DNA of 64,000 nucleotides from Effrenium voratum (GCA_963377175.1 CAUJNA010003776.1:124001-188000), one strand, 5' to 3'; shown: positions 9,425-20,571, numbered from the stretch's first letter. The notes: generated from the sequence alone by a model not told the origin. A program made the numbers and translations.

Positions 9425-10164
9425 GATTTAGAGCGGCTGCGCTTAGGCTACGGTTTCGGAGCCTTGCTTGCAAGATGCGACTTATACTTGTTATTGGATG
9501 GTCTTGTGGTTTGCTAGGGTTATGCAAGATAGAATAGATAGCCGCTAATTATTGCTATATAAATAGGCCAGCCGTGGCGTGCGAAGCCGTATGTTTTGGT
9601 CAGAGCGTGACTCACCTGCTCAAACCGTGGAAGCGATGAACTTGCGGAGAAACCCCGGCATACACTTTCCTGCAACAATTTACTTGAGAACAGGATCACG
9701 CCCGCTGTTCTTTTCAAAACTGGTGTCACCCTCAAATACGGACAAAAACTGCCCGGACGGTTACTTGTGGACATGCGCAGGCATTCTTCGGGTGGTTTGT
9801 CTATATAAAGGCCAGCGTGTGCGAGCAACGTCGGGCAAACTGTATATAGCCATGATTCTTTTGGGGTTGCGTTCACTGTAGGACCTTTACTTGAGAAGCG
9901 CGCGTACATGGCTCCGGCTCACAGCACATTCAAACCAAGCACAAGCTTGGCCAATGCAATTTCGCCGGCAATAGCTGCATGATGCTTCTTTCATGCAACG
10001 GGCAGCTTCACATGTAATGGCTTCACGCTTGTTGTGATGCATGCTGAGTTGACCATGGACGATTTCAAATTTCGAGGCGCCATTTGAGAAAATTGTTGCG
10101 TGGGCATGAATCATTACAAACTCTGGGGCATAGTCACTCTCCAGGCTTCCTTTCAATTCCTATC
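9425..10164. other. Spacer upstream of the transposase-like gene
   Basis: This stretch contains three TTTACTTGAGA/TTACTTGTGG copies (about 9680, 9760, 9888) and two similar passages GCTATATAAATAGGCCAGC and CTATATAAAGGCCAGCGTG (about 9555 and 9800), which look like a repeated promoter-like or TATA-containing unit. An open frame over 9579-9881 is rejected because it contains the motif. Confidence 0.5.
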
Positions 10165-11994
10165 ATGGAAGAGGCGGGTCCAAAGAGACCTAAAAAAGGG
10201 GGGACCTGGCAAAGGCAGCAGGCAGAGTCTGCGGAGAATAGTGCAGAGAGCGCGCTCAGCATCCTCCTCATGACATATTTGGCACAGGGCGTGCTTAGCG
10301 GCGCATGTGTGCATGCCATCGCGGTAGCTGCCAAGCATGATCTGTCCAAGGCAGAGCAGGGCTACTGCTTGCCCAAGCTGGATGCTCTCGCGAAGATAAA
10401 GCACGGCAAGAACTTGCAGCAATCAGTTCTCAACAAGCTGTCGCAGGAAACCAATCTTCCGAAACCAGCGGAAGTCGACGTTCCCTTGGCTGGAGGGCCC
10501 AGCAATGTTGCTAGCTCGTGCATCATGCTGCCGCACGAGCTTTTTTCTGCATTTTTTTCTGATGAAGCCGCATGGGCTCGAAGCGTGCTACCTGAGGATC
10601 GTTTGGAGCAGTTCTGGGACGCATTTGAGCATCACCCGTGTATGGAGGGTCATCCTGTCAAGGCCGTGAAGGATTGGAAAGGGCGCTGTTGCCCTCTTTC
10701 ATTGCACGGCGACGAGGTGCCAGTGCAGGGAGTTGGAAAGATTTGGTGCAGGTCTGCCCTGATGATTTCCTGGGCAAGCCTGATTGCTATTGCTTGTGGT
10801 AAAGGCGTATCCGACTGCCAAATTTACATTTATGGCCTCTTTGAGAAGTTTATTCAGAGTGAAGCGCCCGGCATTCCCGGCACAATGTCTGTGCTTTGGC
10901 AAATCCTGCAGTGGTCCTTTCAATGCATATGGGACGGCACCTTCCCGGCACGCGATTGGAGGGGCATCCCCTTTCCTCGTGAAAGCCCTGAATGGAAAAA
11001 GGCCGGGCAACGGCTGGCTGGGAAGTATTTCGGATGTTTAGTTCAGCTTTGCGGGGACCTGGATTACTACGCCAAGTGGCTGGGGGTGCCGCACTACGGC
11101 AGCCACTCTGCACCCTGCAGCCAGTGTCGCTGCACCTACCGAGGGGCGCTGAGCTGGTTAGACTGCCGAAGCAATTCGCCGTGGCAGCGCAACTGGCTTT
11201 CGCCTTCCACTTGGAAGGAACATTGGAACACCACGTGTCAGCTGTTCCAATTGCCTGGTGTTTCAGGGCTCTCAATTGCCATGGACCTGATGCATTGTCT
11301 GCATTTAGGCTGGCTTCAGTATGCCTACGCGTCTGTATTTTCTCTCATTGTCTCAGACTGCTTGACGGGAACGCCATTGGAGAATTTACTCGTGATCAAC
11401 AAGTTTGTCAAGGACTTCCAAAGACAAAGGCCAACAAAGCATCGCTTCCGCCCCAACCTCAACAAGCTTACGATGTATCAAAAAAAAAACTCATATCCTA
11501 AGCTCAAGGGTCGAGCGGCCGACGTTTACGGGTTGGCAGACACAATGCTGCATCTTTGGGAAGCTCATATGACCTCTACAGACCGACAACATGCAATGAT
11601 CAAGATTTTTTTGAAAGCGAACCTGCAAGTGCACCAGCTGCTGGAGGAGTTCCACCCAAGGTACGGCTTCATTGCCGTGCCTCTTGAGCAAGCCAACAAA
11701 ATCTACGAAGGTGCGCTGCGGATGACCCAGCTGCACTGTCAGTTGCAGGAGTACTACGAGACCTCTGGAAGGAAAATATTTAACATTACAACCAAGACGC
11801 ATTTTTGCTTGCATTCCCTGTGGTTGGCAAGGTACATTCACCCAAGCATCGTTTGGTGCTACAAGGGCGAGGCGACAATGCAGCGGCTGCAGAAGCTGTG
11901 GAAGAGCTGCTTGGACGGAAAGAAACATTGGCAGGTTGGAAAGGTTGCAGCCCACAAGGAGCGCTACCTCCTGCACGTGAAAGCGAAGCTGTAG
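10165..11994 (+). CDS. Transposase-like protein of the 12.3-kb element (609 aa)
   Basis: The ATG at 10165 begins MEEAGPKRPKKGGTWQRQQA and the frame runs unbroken to TAG 11994. Recognisable blocks are LSLHGDEVPVQGVGKIWCRS (about residues 175-195), GDLDYYAKWLGVPHYG, a CSQC zinc-knuckle-like pair, LPGVSGLSIAMDLMHCLHLG (about residue 370) and a C-terminal TKTHFCLHSLWLARYIHPSI. An aspartate after the first strand, a CxxC, then a D-x-x-H followed by a hydrophobic helix is the order seen in CACTA- and KDZ/Plavaka-type DDE transposases. From memory, close relatives with the HGD-VPV-G-GK-W motif are abundant in dinoflagellate genomes, usually unnamed. It lies nearest the right end. Transposase function is inferred; the third acidic catalytic residue was not located. 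Confidence 0.7.
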   Translation: MEEAGPKRPKKGGTWQRQQAESAENSAESALSILLMTYLAQGVLSGACVHAIAVAAKHDLSKAEQGYCLPKLDALAKIKHGKNLQQSVLNKLSQETNLPKPAEVDVPLAGGPSNVASSCIMLPHELFSAFFSDEAAWARSVLPEDRLEQFWDAFEHHPCMEGHPVKAVKDWKGRCCPLSLHGDEVPVQGVGKIWCRSALMISWASLIAIACGKGVSDCQIYIYGLFEKFIQSEAPGIPGTMSVLWQILQWSFQCIWDGTFPARDWRGIPFPRESPEWKKAGQRLAGKYFGCLVQLCGDLDYYAKWLGVPHYGSHSAPCSQCRCTYRGALSWLDCRSNSPWQRNWLSPSTWKEHWNTTCQLFQLPGVSGLSIAMDLMHCLHLGWLQYAYASVFSLIVSDCLTGTPLENLLVINKFVKDFQRQRPTKHRFRPNLNKLTMYQKKNSYPKLKGRAADVYGLADTMLHLWEAHMTSTDRQHAMIKIFLKANLQVHQLLEEFHPRYGFIAVPLEQANKIYEGALRMTQLHCQLQEYYETSGRKIFNITTKTHFCLHSLWLARYIHPSIVWCYKGEATMQRLQKLWKSCLDGKKHWQVGKVAAHKERYLLHVKAKL

Positions 11995-12428
11995 TTTCAC
12001 CGAGAGAACGGCCGGCGCCGGCGCTTCGAGATGTGCTTGCGGAGTGCGCTTATAACAGTTACGTGGGGGAACACCGCACATGAGTTGCAAGGATTTCGTT
12101 GCTTGAGGATTGAACGGGCTGCTTCGCGAAACAAATGAAAAATTACTTGCGGGGCAACCTCCGTGTGACTTGTGCTTGCCGGTGCCTCATGGGTTTTACA
12201 CCGAATTTTTTTACTTGTGACATGTGCAGTGTAGGTTAGACTTGCAGATATTGGTGCTTGTACTTGCAAAGCAGGAGGCCCGACTCAGGACCATCAAGCG
12301 TGCTCGTTCTTACTTGTGAAGTGGGAAGCTGAGCTTTTTTTGCCGTTGACATGCATGTTCCCATGCGCTCCCTCCATTGGTTTCTTCTTATTTTGGGGCG
12401 TTCTGGCTGTATTTTTCTGATCCCGCGC
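11995..12428. other. 3' spacer of the element
   Basis: I see no gene. Spacer motifs occur at about 12144 (TTACTTGCGG), 12210 (TTTACTTGTGA), 12250 and 12309. Confidence 0.55.
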
Positions 12429-12501
12429 AAATTTACTAATTTTGCATTACTAGTAAATTTTACTAGTAAATTCTTCGATTTTAGTAAATTTACTAAAATA
12501 G
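12428..12501. other. AT-rich right subterminal region
   Basis: TTTACTAGTAAA-type palindromes are repeated here, mirroring 269-400. Confidence 0.7.
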
Positions 12502-12529
12502 TAAATTTACTACTTTTGCAGACTCAGGG
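12502..12529 (-). repeat. Right terminal inverted repeat
   Basis: This is the exact 28-bp reverse complement of 241-268, ending CTTTTGCAGACTCAGGG. Confidence 0.9.
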
Positions 12530-15500
12530 CAGTCGGATCCGTTTGATCTGTCGACTCCGTCCGAGCAGTCCGATCAGTCCGATCTGTCCGATCAGTCCGA
12601 TCCGTCCGATCCGTCCGATCTGCGCCCGAGCAGTCCGATCTGCACGCACGTTCATTTCCATCCGCCACTGACAAATCCGCTGCAGGGACGGCATTCAATC
12701 ATTAATAGACAGAAAACTACCAACTCAGATGGCTCGTGCACGGCCGGGCGAACGGGATCCATCGGACTGACTGGTGGCGGGTTGCACAGATTGAACGGAG
12801 AGAAGATTTCGACAGGCGGCTCGCGTTTGAAGGCTCCACAATCTGATCTGTCCGTGCTGAGCAAAAGCGGCTCGTTTATCTTCCGCTGGGCAAAAAATCC
12901 GCGGTAAATGAGCCGCCCCCACCCCACGGCCAACATCACCAGCATCCCTAGCATTCCTGGCATCGCTGCTTACCCCACTTCGCTCGCCATCCGGTGCGCT
13001 TGGCTCCTGTCGATCAGTCCAATCCAACCGATCTGATCCGTCCGTGCCGCCCGAGGGTGGCTCATTTAAGTCTGCCGCTGGACGAAAATTCGCCGTAAAT
13101 GAGCCACCCCCCACCCCACATCCAGCATCGCCAGCATCCCCAGTGGCACCGGCAGCGCTGGCTGCGGCGAGCAAAGACACTTGACCATAAAAAGACCGGC
13201 AAGGAGCCGAACATCACCAACACCCCCCGCAGCCGAAAGCGGCGCCACGTGACAGCACACCAAACAGAAAGTCGTTGGACTGGTTTGGACCGCCCCATGC
13301 AAATCCACCTGCGCTTGAGCCAGCTGCCGGAAATCGCGCGCCACCCAATCCGTCCGTGGTCAGTTCAATCTCAGATCAGCGCGAGCCGTCCGAGCCCTGC
13401 GTGTCCGCTCCATCCGAGACGCGTCCGATCCGTGCGATCGATTCAATCTGTCCGATCAGCACCCTCGCCCACCGCTGCGCTCCGTGCCATCTGTCCAACC
13501 CATGACCAGCCAGCCCGATCAATCCGCCCGAGTCTCCTGCGATCCGTCTGGCTGTGCGTGAGCCATCCGTTCTACTTGTCCGATTGCGTCCCTGTCCGAC
13601 CGGTCTGCCCGCTCCGATCTGTCCGACTCCGCCCCTGTGCGATCTGTCCGATCAGTCTGCTCAGTCCGATCGGTCCGATCCGTCCGAGCCGTGCGATCCG
13701 ATCGATCTGCTCCCATCCGTCCGGTCTGCTCGATCTGTCGACTCCGTCCGAGCAGTCCGATCAGCCCGATCCGTCCGATCAGCCCGATCCGTCTGATCTG
13801 TCGACTCCGTCCGAGCAGTCCGATCAGTCCGATCCGTCCGATCAGTCCGATCCGTCCGATCTGCGCCCGAGCAGTCCGATCTGCACAAACGTTCATTTCC
13901 ATCCGCCACTGACAAATCCGCTGCAGGGACGGCGTTCACCAAATAGACAGAAAAGTACCAACTCAGATGGCTCGTGCCCGGCCGGGCGAGCGGATCGATC
14001 GGACTGACTGGTGGCGGGTTGCACAGATTGGACGGAGCGAAGATTTCGACAGGCGGCTCGCGTCTGAAGGTTCCAATTGCGTGCGGCGGAACACATTAAC
14101 TCCAACGACCCTTGCTCTGATCTGTCCGATCAATCTGATCCGTCCGATCTGCTCCAATCAGGCTGATCTGTCCGTGCTGAGAAAGGGTGGCTCATTTAAG
14201 TCTGCCGCTGGACGATAATCCGCCGTAAATGAGCCACCCCCACCCCACATCCAGCATCACCAGCATCCCCAGTGGCACCGGCATCGCTGGCTGCAACCAG
14301 CAAGATACTTGACCATAAAATGACCGGCAGGGAGACGAACATCACCAACACCCCCCGCTACGGACAGCGGCGCCACGTGACAGATAGAAAGTCGTAATCT
14401 GCCTACGCTTGAGCCAGCTGCCGGAAATCACGCGCCGCCCAATCCGTCCGTGATCAGTTCCATCTCAGATCAACGCGAGCCGTCCGAGCCCTGCGTGTCC
14501 GCTCCATCCGAGACGCGTCCGATCCGTGCGAACCATTCAGTCTGTCCGATCAGCACCCCCGCCCACCGCTTCGCTCCGTGCAATCTGTGCAGCCCATAAC
14601 CAGCCGGCCCGATCAATCCGCCCGAGTCTCCTGCGATCCGTCTGGCTGGTGCGTGAGCCATCCGTTCTACTTGTCCGATTACGTCCCTGTCCGATCGGTC
14701 TGCTCAGTCCGATGCGTCCGATCCGATCTGTCCGACTCCGCCCCTGTGCGATCTGTCCGATCAGTCTGCTCAGTCCGATCGGTCCGATCCGTTCGAGCCG
14801 TGCGATCCGATCGATCTGCTCCCGTCCGTCCGGTCTACTCAATCTGTCGACTCCGTCCGAGCAGTCCGATCAGGCCGATCTGTCCGATCAGTCCGCTCCG
14901 TCTGATCTGTCGACTCCGTCCCAGCAGTCCGATCAGTCCGATCGGTCCGATCAGTCCGATCCGTCCGATCTGCGCCCGAGCAGTCCGATCTGCACAAACG
15001 TTCATTTCCATCCGACAAATCCGCTGCAGGGACGGCAGTCAACAAATAGACCGAAAAGTACCAACTCAAATGGCTCGTGCACGGCCAGGCGAGCGGATCG
15101 ATCAGACTGACTGGTGGCGGGCTGCACGGATTGGACGGCGCGAAGATTTCGACAAGCGGCTCGCGTCTAAAGGCTCCCATTGCGTGCCGCGGAACACATT
15201 AACTCCAACGACCCTTGCTCTGATGTGCTCCAGTCAGGCTGATCTGTCCGTGCTGAGCAAGGGTGGCTCGTTTATCTGCCGCTGAGCAAACAATCCGCGG
15301 TAAATGAGCCGCCCCCACCCCACGGTCAACATCACCCGCATCCCTAGCATTACTGGCATCGCTGCTTACCCCACTTCGCTCACCATCCGATGCGGTTGGC
15401 TGCTGTCGATCAGTCCAATCCAACCGATCTGATCCGTCCGTGCCAGCCAAGAGTGGCCGATAATCCGCCGTAAATGAGCCACCCCCACCCCACATCCAGC

Positions 15501-16350
15501 ATCACCAGCATCCCCAGTGGTACCGGCATCGCTGGCTGCCACCAGCAAGATACCTGACCATAAAATGACCGGCAGGGAGACGAACATCACCAACACCCCC
15601 CGCTGCGGACGGCAGCGCCACGTGACAGATAGAAAGTCGTACTCTGCCTGCGCTTGAGCCACCTCCCGGAAACTGCGCGCCGCCCAATCCGTCCGCGGTC
15701 AGTTCTATCTTAGATCAACGCGAGCCCTCCGAGCCCTGCGTGTCCGCTCCATCCGAGACGCGTCCGATCCGTGCGATCCATTCAGTCCGTCCGATCAGCA
15801 CCCCCGCCCACCGCTTCGCTCCGTGCAATCTGTCCAACCCATAACCAGCCAGCCCGATCAATCCGCCCGAGTCTCCTGCGATCCGTTTGGCTGCGCGTGA
15901 GCCATCCGTTCTACTTGTCTGATTACGTTCCTGTCCGATCGGTCTGCCCAGTCCGATCGGTCCGATCCGTCCGATCTGTCCGACTTAGACCTTGTCGATC
16001 AGTTTGCTCAGTCCAAAAGGCGCGATCCGTCTGATCTGTGCGACTCCGTCTGAGCCTGAGCAGTCCGATCAGTCCGATCCGTGTGATCAGTCCGATCCGT
16101 CCGACCTGGGCACAAGCAATCCAATAAAGGTTCCATCCGCCACGGTGACCAATGCGCTGTAGATGAAATCGGACAAGTACAACAGACGGGTCCGACGCAG
16201 GCAGCCCAGTCCGATCGTCCGATCAATCCGATTCGTCCGATCCGTCCGATCTGTGGGGCTCCGTGAGGTCTATCCGATCTGTCCGATCACAGCCCCAGCG
16301 GTCCGATCCGTTCGATGCGTCCGATCTGTCAGGCGGTCCGATTCGTCTCA
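12530..16350. repeat. Satellite with about 1.1-1.25-kb higher-order units
   Basis: CCGATC ladders alternate with longer conserved passages. GTTCATTTCCATCCG recurs at about 12650, 13890 and 15000. The GCGAGCC..CCGAGCCCTGCGTG passage recurs at about 13380, 14475 and 15722. Units of about 1.1-1.25 kb are therefore repeated three or more times. Long open frames here (for example over 13099-14007) are repeat artefacts. Confidence 0.85.
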
Positions 16351-16359
16351 TGCGTCCCA

Positions 16360-16470
16360 GCCATCAGATCCGCTGGGGCCGCTCGTTCGATGTCTACGAC
16401 CGTGCGACGTACCACCAAGCAAAACACGTCATTCGCCGAATGGTCGCCAAGCGTCCAAGGCACGGGGGGG
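16360..16470. other. Possible exon at satellite edge, strand uncertain
   Basis: Both strands stay open. Plus reads RWGRSFDVYDRATYHQAKHV and minus reads ANDVFCLVVRRTVVDIERAA. It could be the last - strand exon of the downstream gene or a chance frame. Confidence 0.25.
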
Positions 16471-17803
16471 GTGGGGTTGAAGCGGAAAAAAGGAGAACAC
16501 CTGCCATTTCGGGGATCTCTCCGAAACAAAGCTCGCCCAAATGTCTGATTCACCTTTTTGGGGGCTGTTTTACAGGGATGCCGAAAGGAAAACCACGTTT
16601 CACCACGTCCGCTCCCTAAGAAGCACACCCACCCAGTCCGGGTTTCAGTCGGAGAGGCTAACCCAGACCAGGCCCAAACCTTGGCCTAGAAGTTGCCGAA
16701 AACTCTCAGTTGGGAGGATGGCTGTGGCTCAAAAAACCGGTTTTTTTCCAACATGGGTTGCCCTGGACCTGGTAAGTGGGAAACATGGGTACCAAAACCT
16801 GCGGAATTAACCCCTCCGGTCTAATTTTGAGGCACCAGATTGTTTTGAACACTTGCACGAACCAAGGAACTGACTCCTGAAGATTGTCCTTGCTTTGAAT
16901 ACCTCCACAAATGCATGCCACGGTTTTTTTAAAGAATCTCTGGCCACTCCAGGCGGGATTCGTTTTGACCCGATTGCCCGAATTGGTTTTGTTCCAACCG
17001 CCTCTTTCCAAAGTTTCATGAAACACAAGCCCTTTTCAACCAAGGTCTGTTTGGTTGGGCCTCAGGCCCACACACTGACATGGAAAGGAGGAGCGCACAC
17101 AAGACTGTCCTCTCGAAAGACTCTGGACAACAGGTCCATGGCTGGAGAAAGGGTAATTAGATGTGGCGGCGTCGTTTGGTGAGGATGCCAACTTTCCCTC
17201 GTTGAAGGGACGCCAAAGGGAAAACGAGCACCAACTTGAACTTCCCTAAAACAAAAAACTGGCTGTGAATGATCAATCCGGGTAAGTGGTCATTCGCCAA
17301 CCGAAACCTTCATGGGCGAGGTCGCACACCGAATCCTTTTTGCGGTTTCCCTGCAATTTACCCCGAAAAGGGGACAACCGTGCTGTTGATGGACAAGATT
17401 CACAACTCCTACACTGGGAATAGGCTTGCCTCAAAATGAGGACTTGAAAAACATGGCCATGGGTGTCCGTTTAACTTCCCTTCAAACCAACCAACAAGGG
17501 AGGTTCACCGTCTTCACCCTCAAAGAAAAGACATTCACCACCCTCCATTTGGAATTTGCATTTTTCCCGGAAGTGAAATATATATTCCCTTGAAAACCAG
17601 GGTAACAAATCAAAGAGGGCCTTCCTGTGTTGTTGGAGGGCGCCCTTTTTGGGGGTGGCTTTCAGGGAAACGGCGCCGGCACCGTAGATAGAGACCACCT
17701 CCATATTTCTGCTTCAGTTCGGCTGGCCATCCGCCATCCACACGGGTGACAAAAACCAAGCCCAATGGCGGAAAAGAATTAGCATGGGAGATATGTTTTG
17801 CAG

Positions 17804-17914
17804 GGATCCTTACATTATACACCTGAACATTGCCTTGTAAATGGTGGTTTCCCTTTATTTTGGTGGAAAAAGCCATATTTCAACTGGGCAAACTGTATCC
17901 TTTAAGGAGCCCTG
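17804..17914 (+). repeat. Dispersed family D element, copy 1
   Basis: This copy begins GGATCC-TACATTATACACCTG and ends TTTAAGGAGCCCTG. About 110-120 bp are shared with 25243-25360 and 51760-51880, including GTTCCC/GTTTCCCTTTA-TTTGGTG in the middle. No clear terminal inverted repeats were seen. Confidence 0.75.
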
Positions 17915-18040
17915 TTTTTAACATACTAATTCCAGCAAATGGGTTGGAAAACCCACCAGTTTTCTCGAGAACCTCACTCTGTGGCTCCCCCAAGAACCCC
18001 CCCCCACCCCGCCCCCCCCCCCACCCCCGGCCACCGAAAC

Positions 18041-18118
18041 CGGCATGGTCCTTCGGCTGCCGCTCATATCCGGGGCCCCGCAGAAGCCTCCGTCCGCCAC
18101 GTACTTGGCGTCCCGAGC
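18041..18118 (-). CDS. PARP-type catalytic domain, exon with ARDAKYV motif
   Basis: After an AAAAG acceptor at 18119, the frame reads ARDAKYVADGGFCGAPDMSG and continues SRRTM. The proposed donor is CCG|GTTTCG at 18040. Joined to the exon at 23138-23178 it gives GTYFARDAKY, the YFA block of PARP-family ADP-ribosyltransferases, followed by a Met that normally starts the next strand. The first seven bases (GCTCGGG) nearly repeat the start of the upstream intron (GCCCGGG). The next exon was not found with confidence; VFVTRVDGGWPAELKQKYGG at about 17695-17758 is possible but lacks a nearby AG. Confidence 0.7.
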
Positions 18119-19227
18119 CTTTTGCTTCGAAGACGGTGAGTCACTGCGTGTGCGTGTTTTCTTTTCATGTCCAATTTCTTGAAGGTACCGTTTTGGCTCC
18201 CGTTTTGAAAGGAAACCAAGAGGAAAGCACACATGTTGGGACACCTAAATGGAATGGTTCCCTCTTTACAAGCAAATTTGGATACCCCGAAACGGCTCCC
18301 TTCCAAGCGCCAAATGCTCGACCGATTCTTGTGATTTTGGCCATGTTGGGCTTGAAAGCTCCGAACGAGGAAGCGTTCTTCACAGGCCCTCTCTACCGAA
18401 AAATATGTGTCCCTCAACCAAAAGCAAGTTGGTTGAGTCCGATCCATGTGACAGCTTCAAAGGAGATCTCTGTTATAGGCTTCCTCCGGATCACGATTAG
18501 GAAGCCCCCCCCTGTTTTCCCAGTAAAGCGGGTTGCACGAAAAAGGTTGAGAGCCAAAACAAAAGATTTCCCACGTTCATAAACCCGAACTCGGAACTCT
18601 GATCTTGCAAAACTAGCACCTTGATCTTGAGGTAACTGGTTATAGGCAACTGGTTATCTGCCACCAAAATCGTGGCTCTCTTCTTGGCTCTCTGCCATTT
18701 GTCTGCGAACCGGAAAGCTACTGTGCAGCAACGGCAACACATATCTGGTTCCCTTTTGGAAGAGATCCGAAACCGGGTAGCTCCGAAATCCGTGCCACCA
18801 GAATAGGAATCTGGGTCCTGTTTACCAAAACCCACATAAAGCCCAACTATTTGTTTCCCCCGGTGTGGTCATGCAACCAGGCCACACCTGTCCAGGGAGG
18901 AAACAAATTGACCTCGAAACCTTTCAGCTGAAAGTAGATGGCGCAATTCCCTCATTTCACTCCTCCCCCTCACAGCAAAAGAGTTGCGCCATCCACCATG
19001 ATACCACATCCTACAGGCTGATTTGATCAGCAAGGCGGCTACGGGTGGGGGGGTATCTTGCCTAAAGGACACGGCCGCACAACCACTGTTGCTTGTAAGG
19101 ACCCAGAAAAAACTAGACCACGGTTGGCCCGACAGCAGAACATCGCAAGCGAGGTCGGCCCAACGCTGCAGGATGCGTTCTTTTTCCCTACACTTCGTGA
19201 AGCAAGCGCGAGACAGCGCCAGGCAAG

Positions 19228-19550
19228 GTGCTCTGCGCAAACTGGTCGGTGCAAGTTGGCAAGTTGCACTGTGCAAGTTGCTCTGCGCAAGTTGCTCCGC
19301 GCAAGTTGCTCCGGCAAGTTGGTCCCTGCAAGTTGCTCTGTGCAAATTGCGCTCCCTGCAAGTTGCTCTGTGCAAGCTGCTCTGTGCAAGTTGCTCTGTG
19401 CAAGTTGCTCTGCGTAAGTTGCTCTGCGCAAGTTGCTCTAGGCAAGGCGCTCTGCGCAAACTGGTCGGTGCAAGTTGGTCTGCGCAAGTTGCTCTGTGCA
19501 ACTTGCTCTGCGCAAGTTGCTCTGCGCAAGTTGCTGTAAAATGCAAGTTG
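19228..19550 (+). repeat. 14-bp array (CAAGTTGCTCTGCG)
   Basis: CAAGTTGCTCTGCG or TG variants are repeated over 20 times. It recurs at about 21410-21755 in copy B. Confidence 0.9.
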
Positions 19551-19560
19551 CATCTTGCGA

Positions 19561-19640
19561 CGCCCGCCCGCGGACCAGGGAGGAATCGAACCCGCGACCC
19601 GCCGGTTCCGGGAGCAGGCGCGCGAACCACGAGACAACTC
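19561..19640 (-). repeat. tRNA-like segment, SINE-head candidate
   Basis: Read on the - strand, it has GTCTCGTGGTTCGCGCGCC (D-arm-like) then GCGGGTTCGATTCC, a good tRNA T-arm or pol III B box. The anticodon stem does not pair, so it is not a working tRNA. A near-identical copy is at 21772-21851. It may be a tRNA-derived SINE head. Confidence 0.5.
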
Positions 19641-19682
19641 CCGAGGACCAGTTCGAACAACAAAAGTCGCAAAAAACCTCGA

Positions 19683-20450
19683 GTTTTTGCACCTCGACCA
19701 CGCCGATTCCCGCAGAGGGTCGCGCGAGAACTTTAGAAATCGCAAAAAACCATGGGTTTTTGCACCTCGACCACGCCGATCCCCGCAGAGGGTCGCGCCG
19801 CAGAAATCGCAAAAAACCCGGTTTTTGCACCTCGACCACGCCGATCCCCGCAGAGGTCGCGCGAGCACCGCAGAAATCGCAAAAAAACCATGGGTTTTTG
19901 CACCTCGACCACGCCGATCCCCGCAGAGGTCGCGCGAGCAGGTTAGAAATCGCAAAAAAAACCATGGGTTTTTGCACCTCGACCACGCCGATCCCCGCAG
20001 AGGGTCGCGCGAGCAGGTTAGAAATCGCAAAAAACCATGGGTTTTTGCACCTCGACCACGCCGATCCCCGCAGAGCGTCGCGCGAGCAGCGCAGAAATCG
20101 CAAAAAACCATGGGTTTTTGCACCTCGACCACGCCGATCCCCGCAGATGGTCGCGCGAGCAGCGCAGAAATCGCAAAAAACCATGGGTTTTTGCACCTCG
20201 ACCACGCCGATCCCCGCAGAGGGTTGCGCGAGCACCGCAGAAATCGCAAAAAACCATGGGTTTTTGCACCTCGACCACGCCGATCCCCGCAGAGGGTCGC
20301 GCGAGCAGCGCAGAAATCGCAAAAAAAAACATGGGTTTTTGCACCTCGACCACGCCGATCCCCGCAGAGGGTCGCGCGGGAACTTTAGAAATCGCAAAAA
20401 AACATGGGTTTTTGCACCTCGACCACGCCGATCCCCGCAGAGGGTCGATT
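19683..20450 (+). repeat. 70-80-bp array with CCATGG palindrome
   Basis: About 11 units begin TTTTTGCACCTCGACCACGC. Most contain AAAAACCATGGGTTTTT, a perfect short palindrome. Four more units lie at 21957-22210. The long frames through it are artefacts of the period. Confidence 0.95.
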
Positions 20451-20571
20451 TTCGTGTAGTGTCGTCGGCACTACCCCGCCGCCCTAAGAAGAGATTTTAA
20501 CTCCTCGCAAGTCAATTGCACTTGACTCCTTGCACTTGCAACTTGCACTTGACTCCTTGCTTGTTTCAAGG

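Larger units (their letters stand above)
241..12529 (+). mobile_element. 12.3-kb multi-gene element with terminal inverted repeats
   Basis: Two copies of a 28-bp sequence beginning CCCTGAGTCTGCAAAAG stand in inverted orientation at 241-268 and 12502-12529 with no mismatch. Both continue inward into AT-rich DNA full of TTTACTA/TAGTAAA. The same CCGATC satellite lies on both outer sides, which indicates insertion into that satellite. All recognisable genes inside run rightward, and the last encodes a 609-residue transposase-like protein. Spacers are filled with a TTTACTTGTGA motif almost confined to this interval. A target-site duplication cannot be fixed because the target is itself repetitive; the dinucleotide CA beside both ends is the only candidate. 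The class is unknown: the transposase-like gene suggests a CACTA- or KDZ-like DNA transposon, but the ends do not begin with CACTA. Confidence 0.85.

Noticed and set aside
9579..9881. About 100-codon frame upstream of the transposase-like gene
   Set aside because: It contains two spacer-motif copies and lies in a repeated promoter-like passage.
241..12529. CACTA superfamily assignment from the ends
   Set aside because: The ends begin CCCTGAG rather than CACTA, and no 3-bp target duplication is visible; only the protein hints at that group.
13099..14007. 302-codon frame in the satellite
   Set aside because: The translation is Ser/Arg/Pro periodic sequence from CCGATC units.
17695..17758. Next PARP exon (VFVTRVDGGWPAELKQKYGG)
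   Set aside because: It reads like the expected strand, but no AG acceptor lies close upstream on the - strand, so it is left unannotated.
19561..19640. Functional tRNA gene
   Set aside because: The T-arm is good, but the anticodon stem does not pair and the segment is repeated inside a satellite block.
19188..20397. Long open frames on both strands (over 300 codons)
   Set aside because: They are produced by the 70-80-bp and 14-bp arrays, and the translations are periodic with no fold-like sequence.
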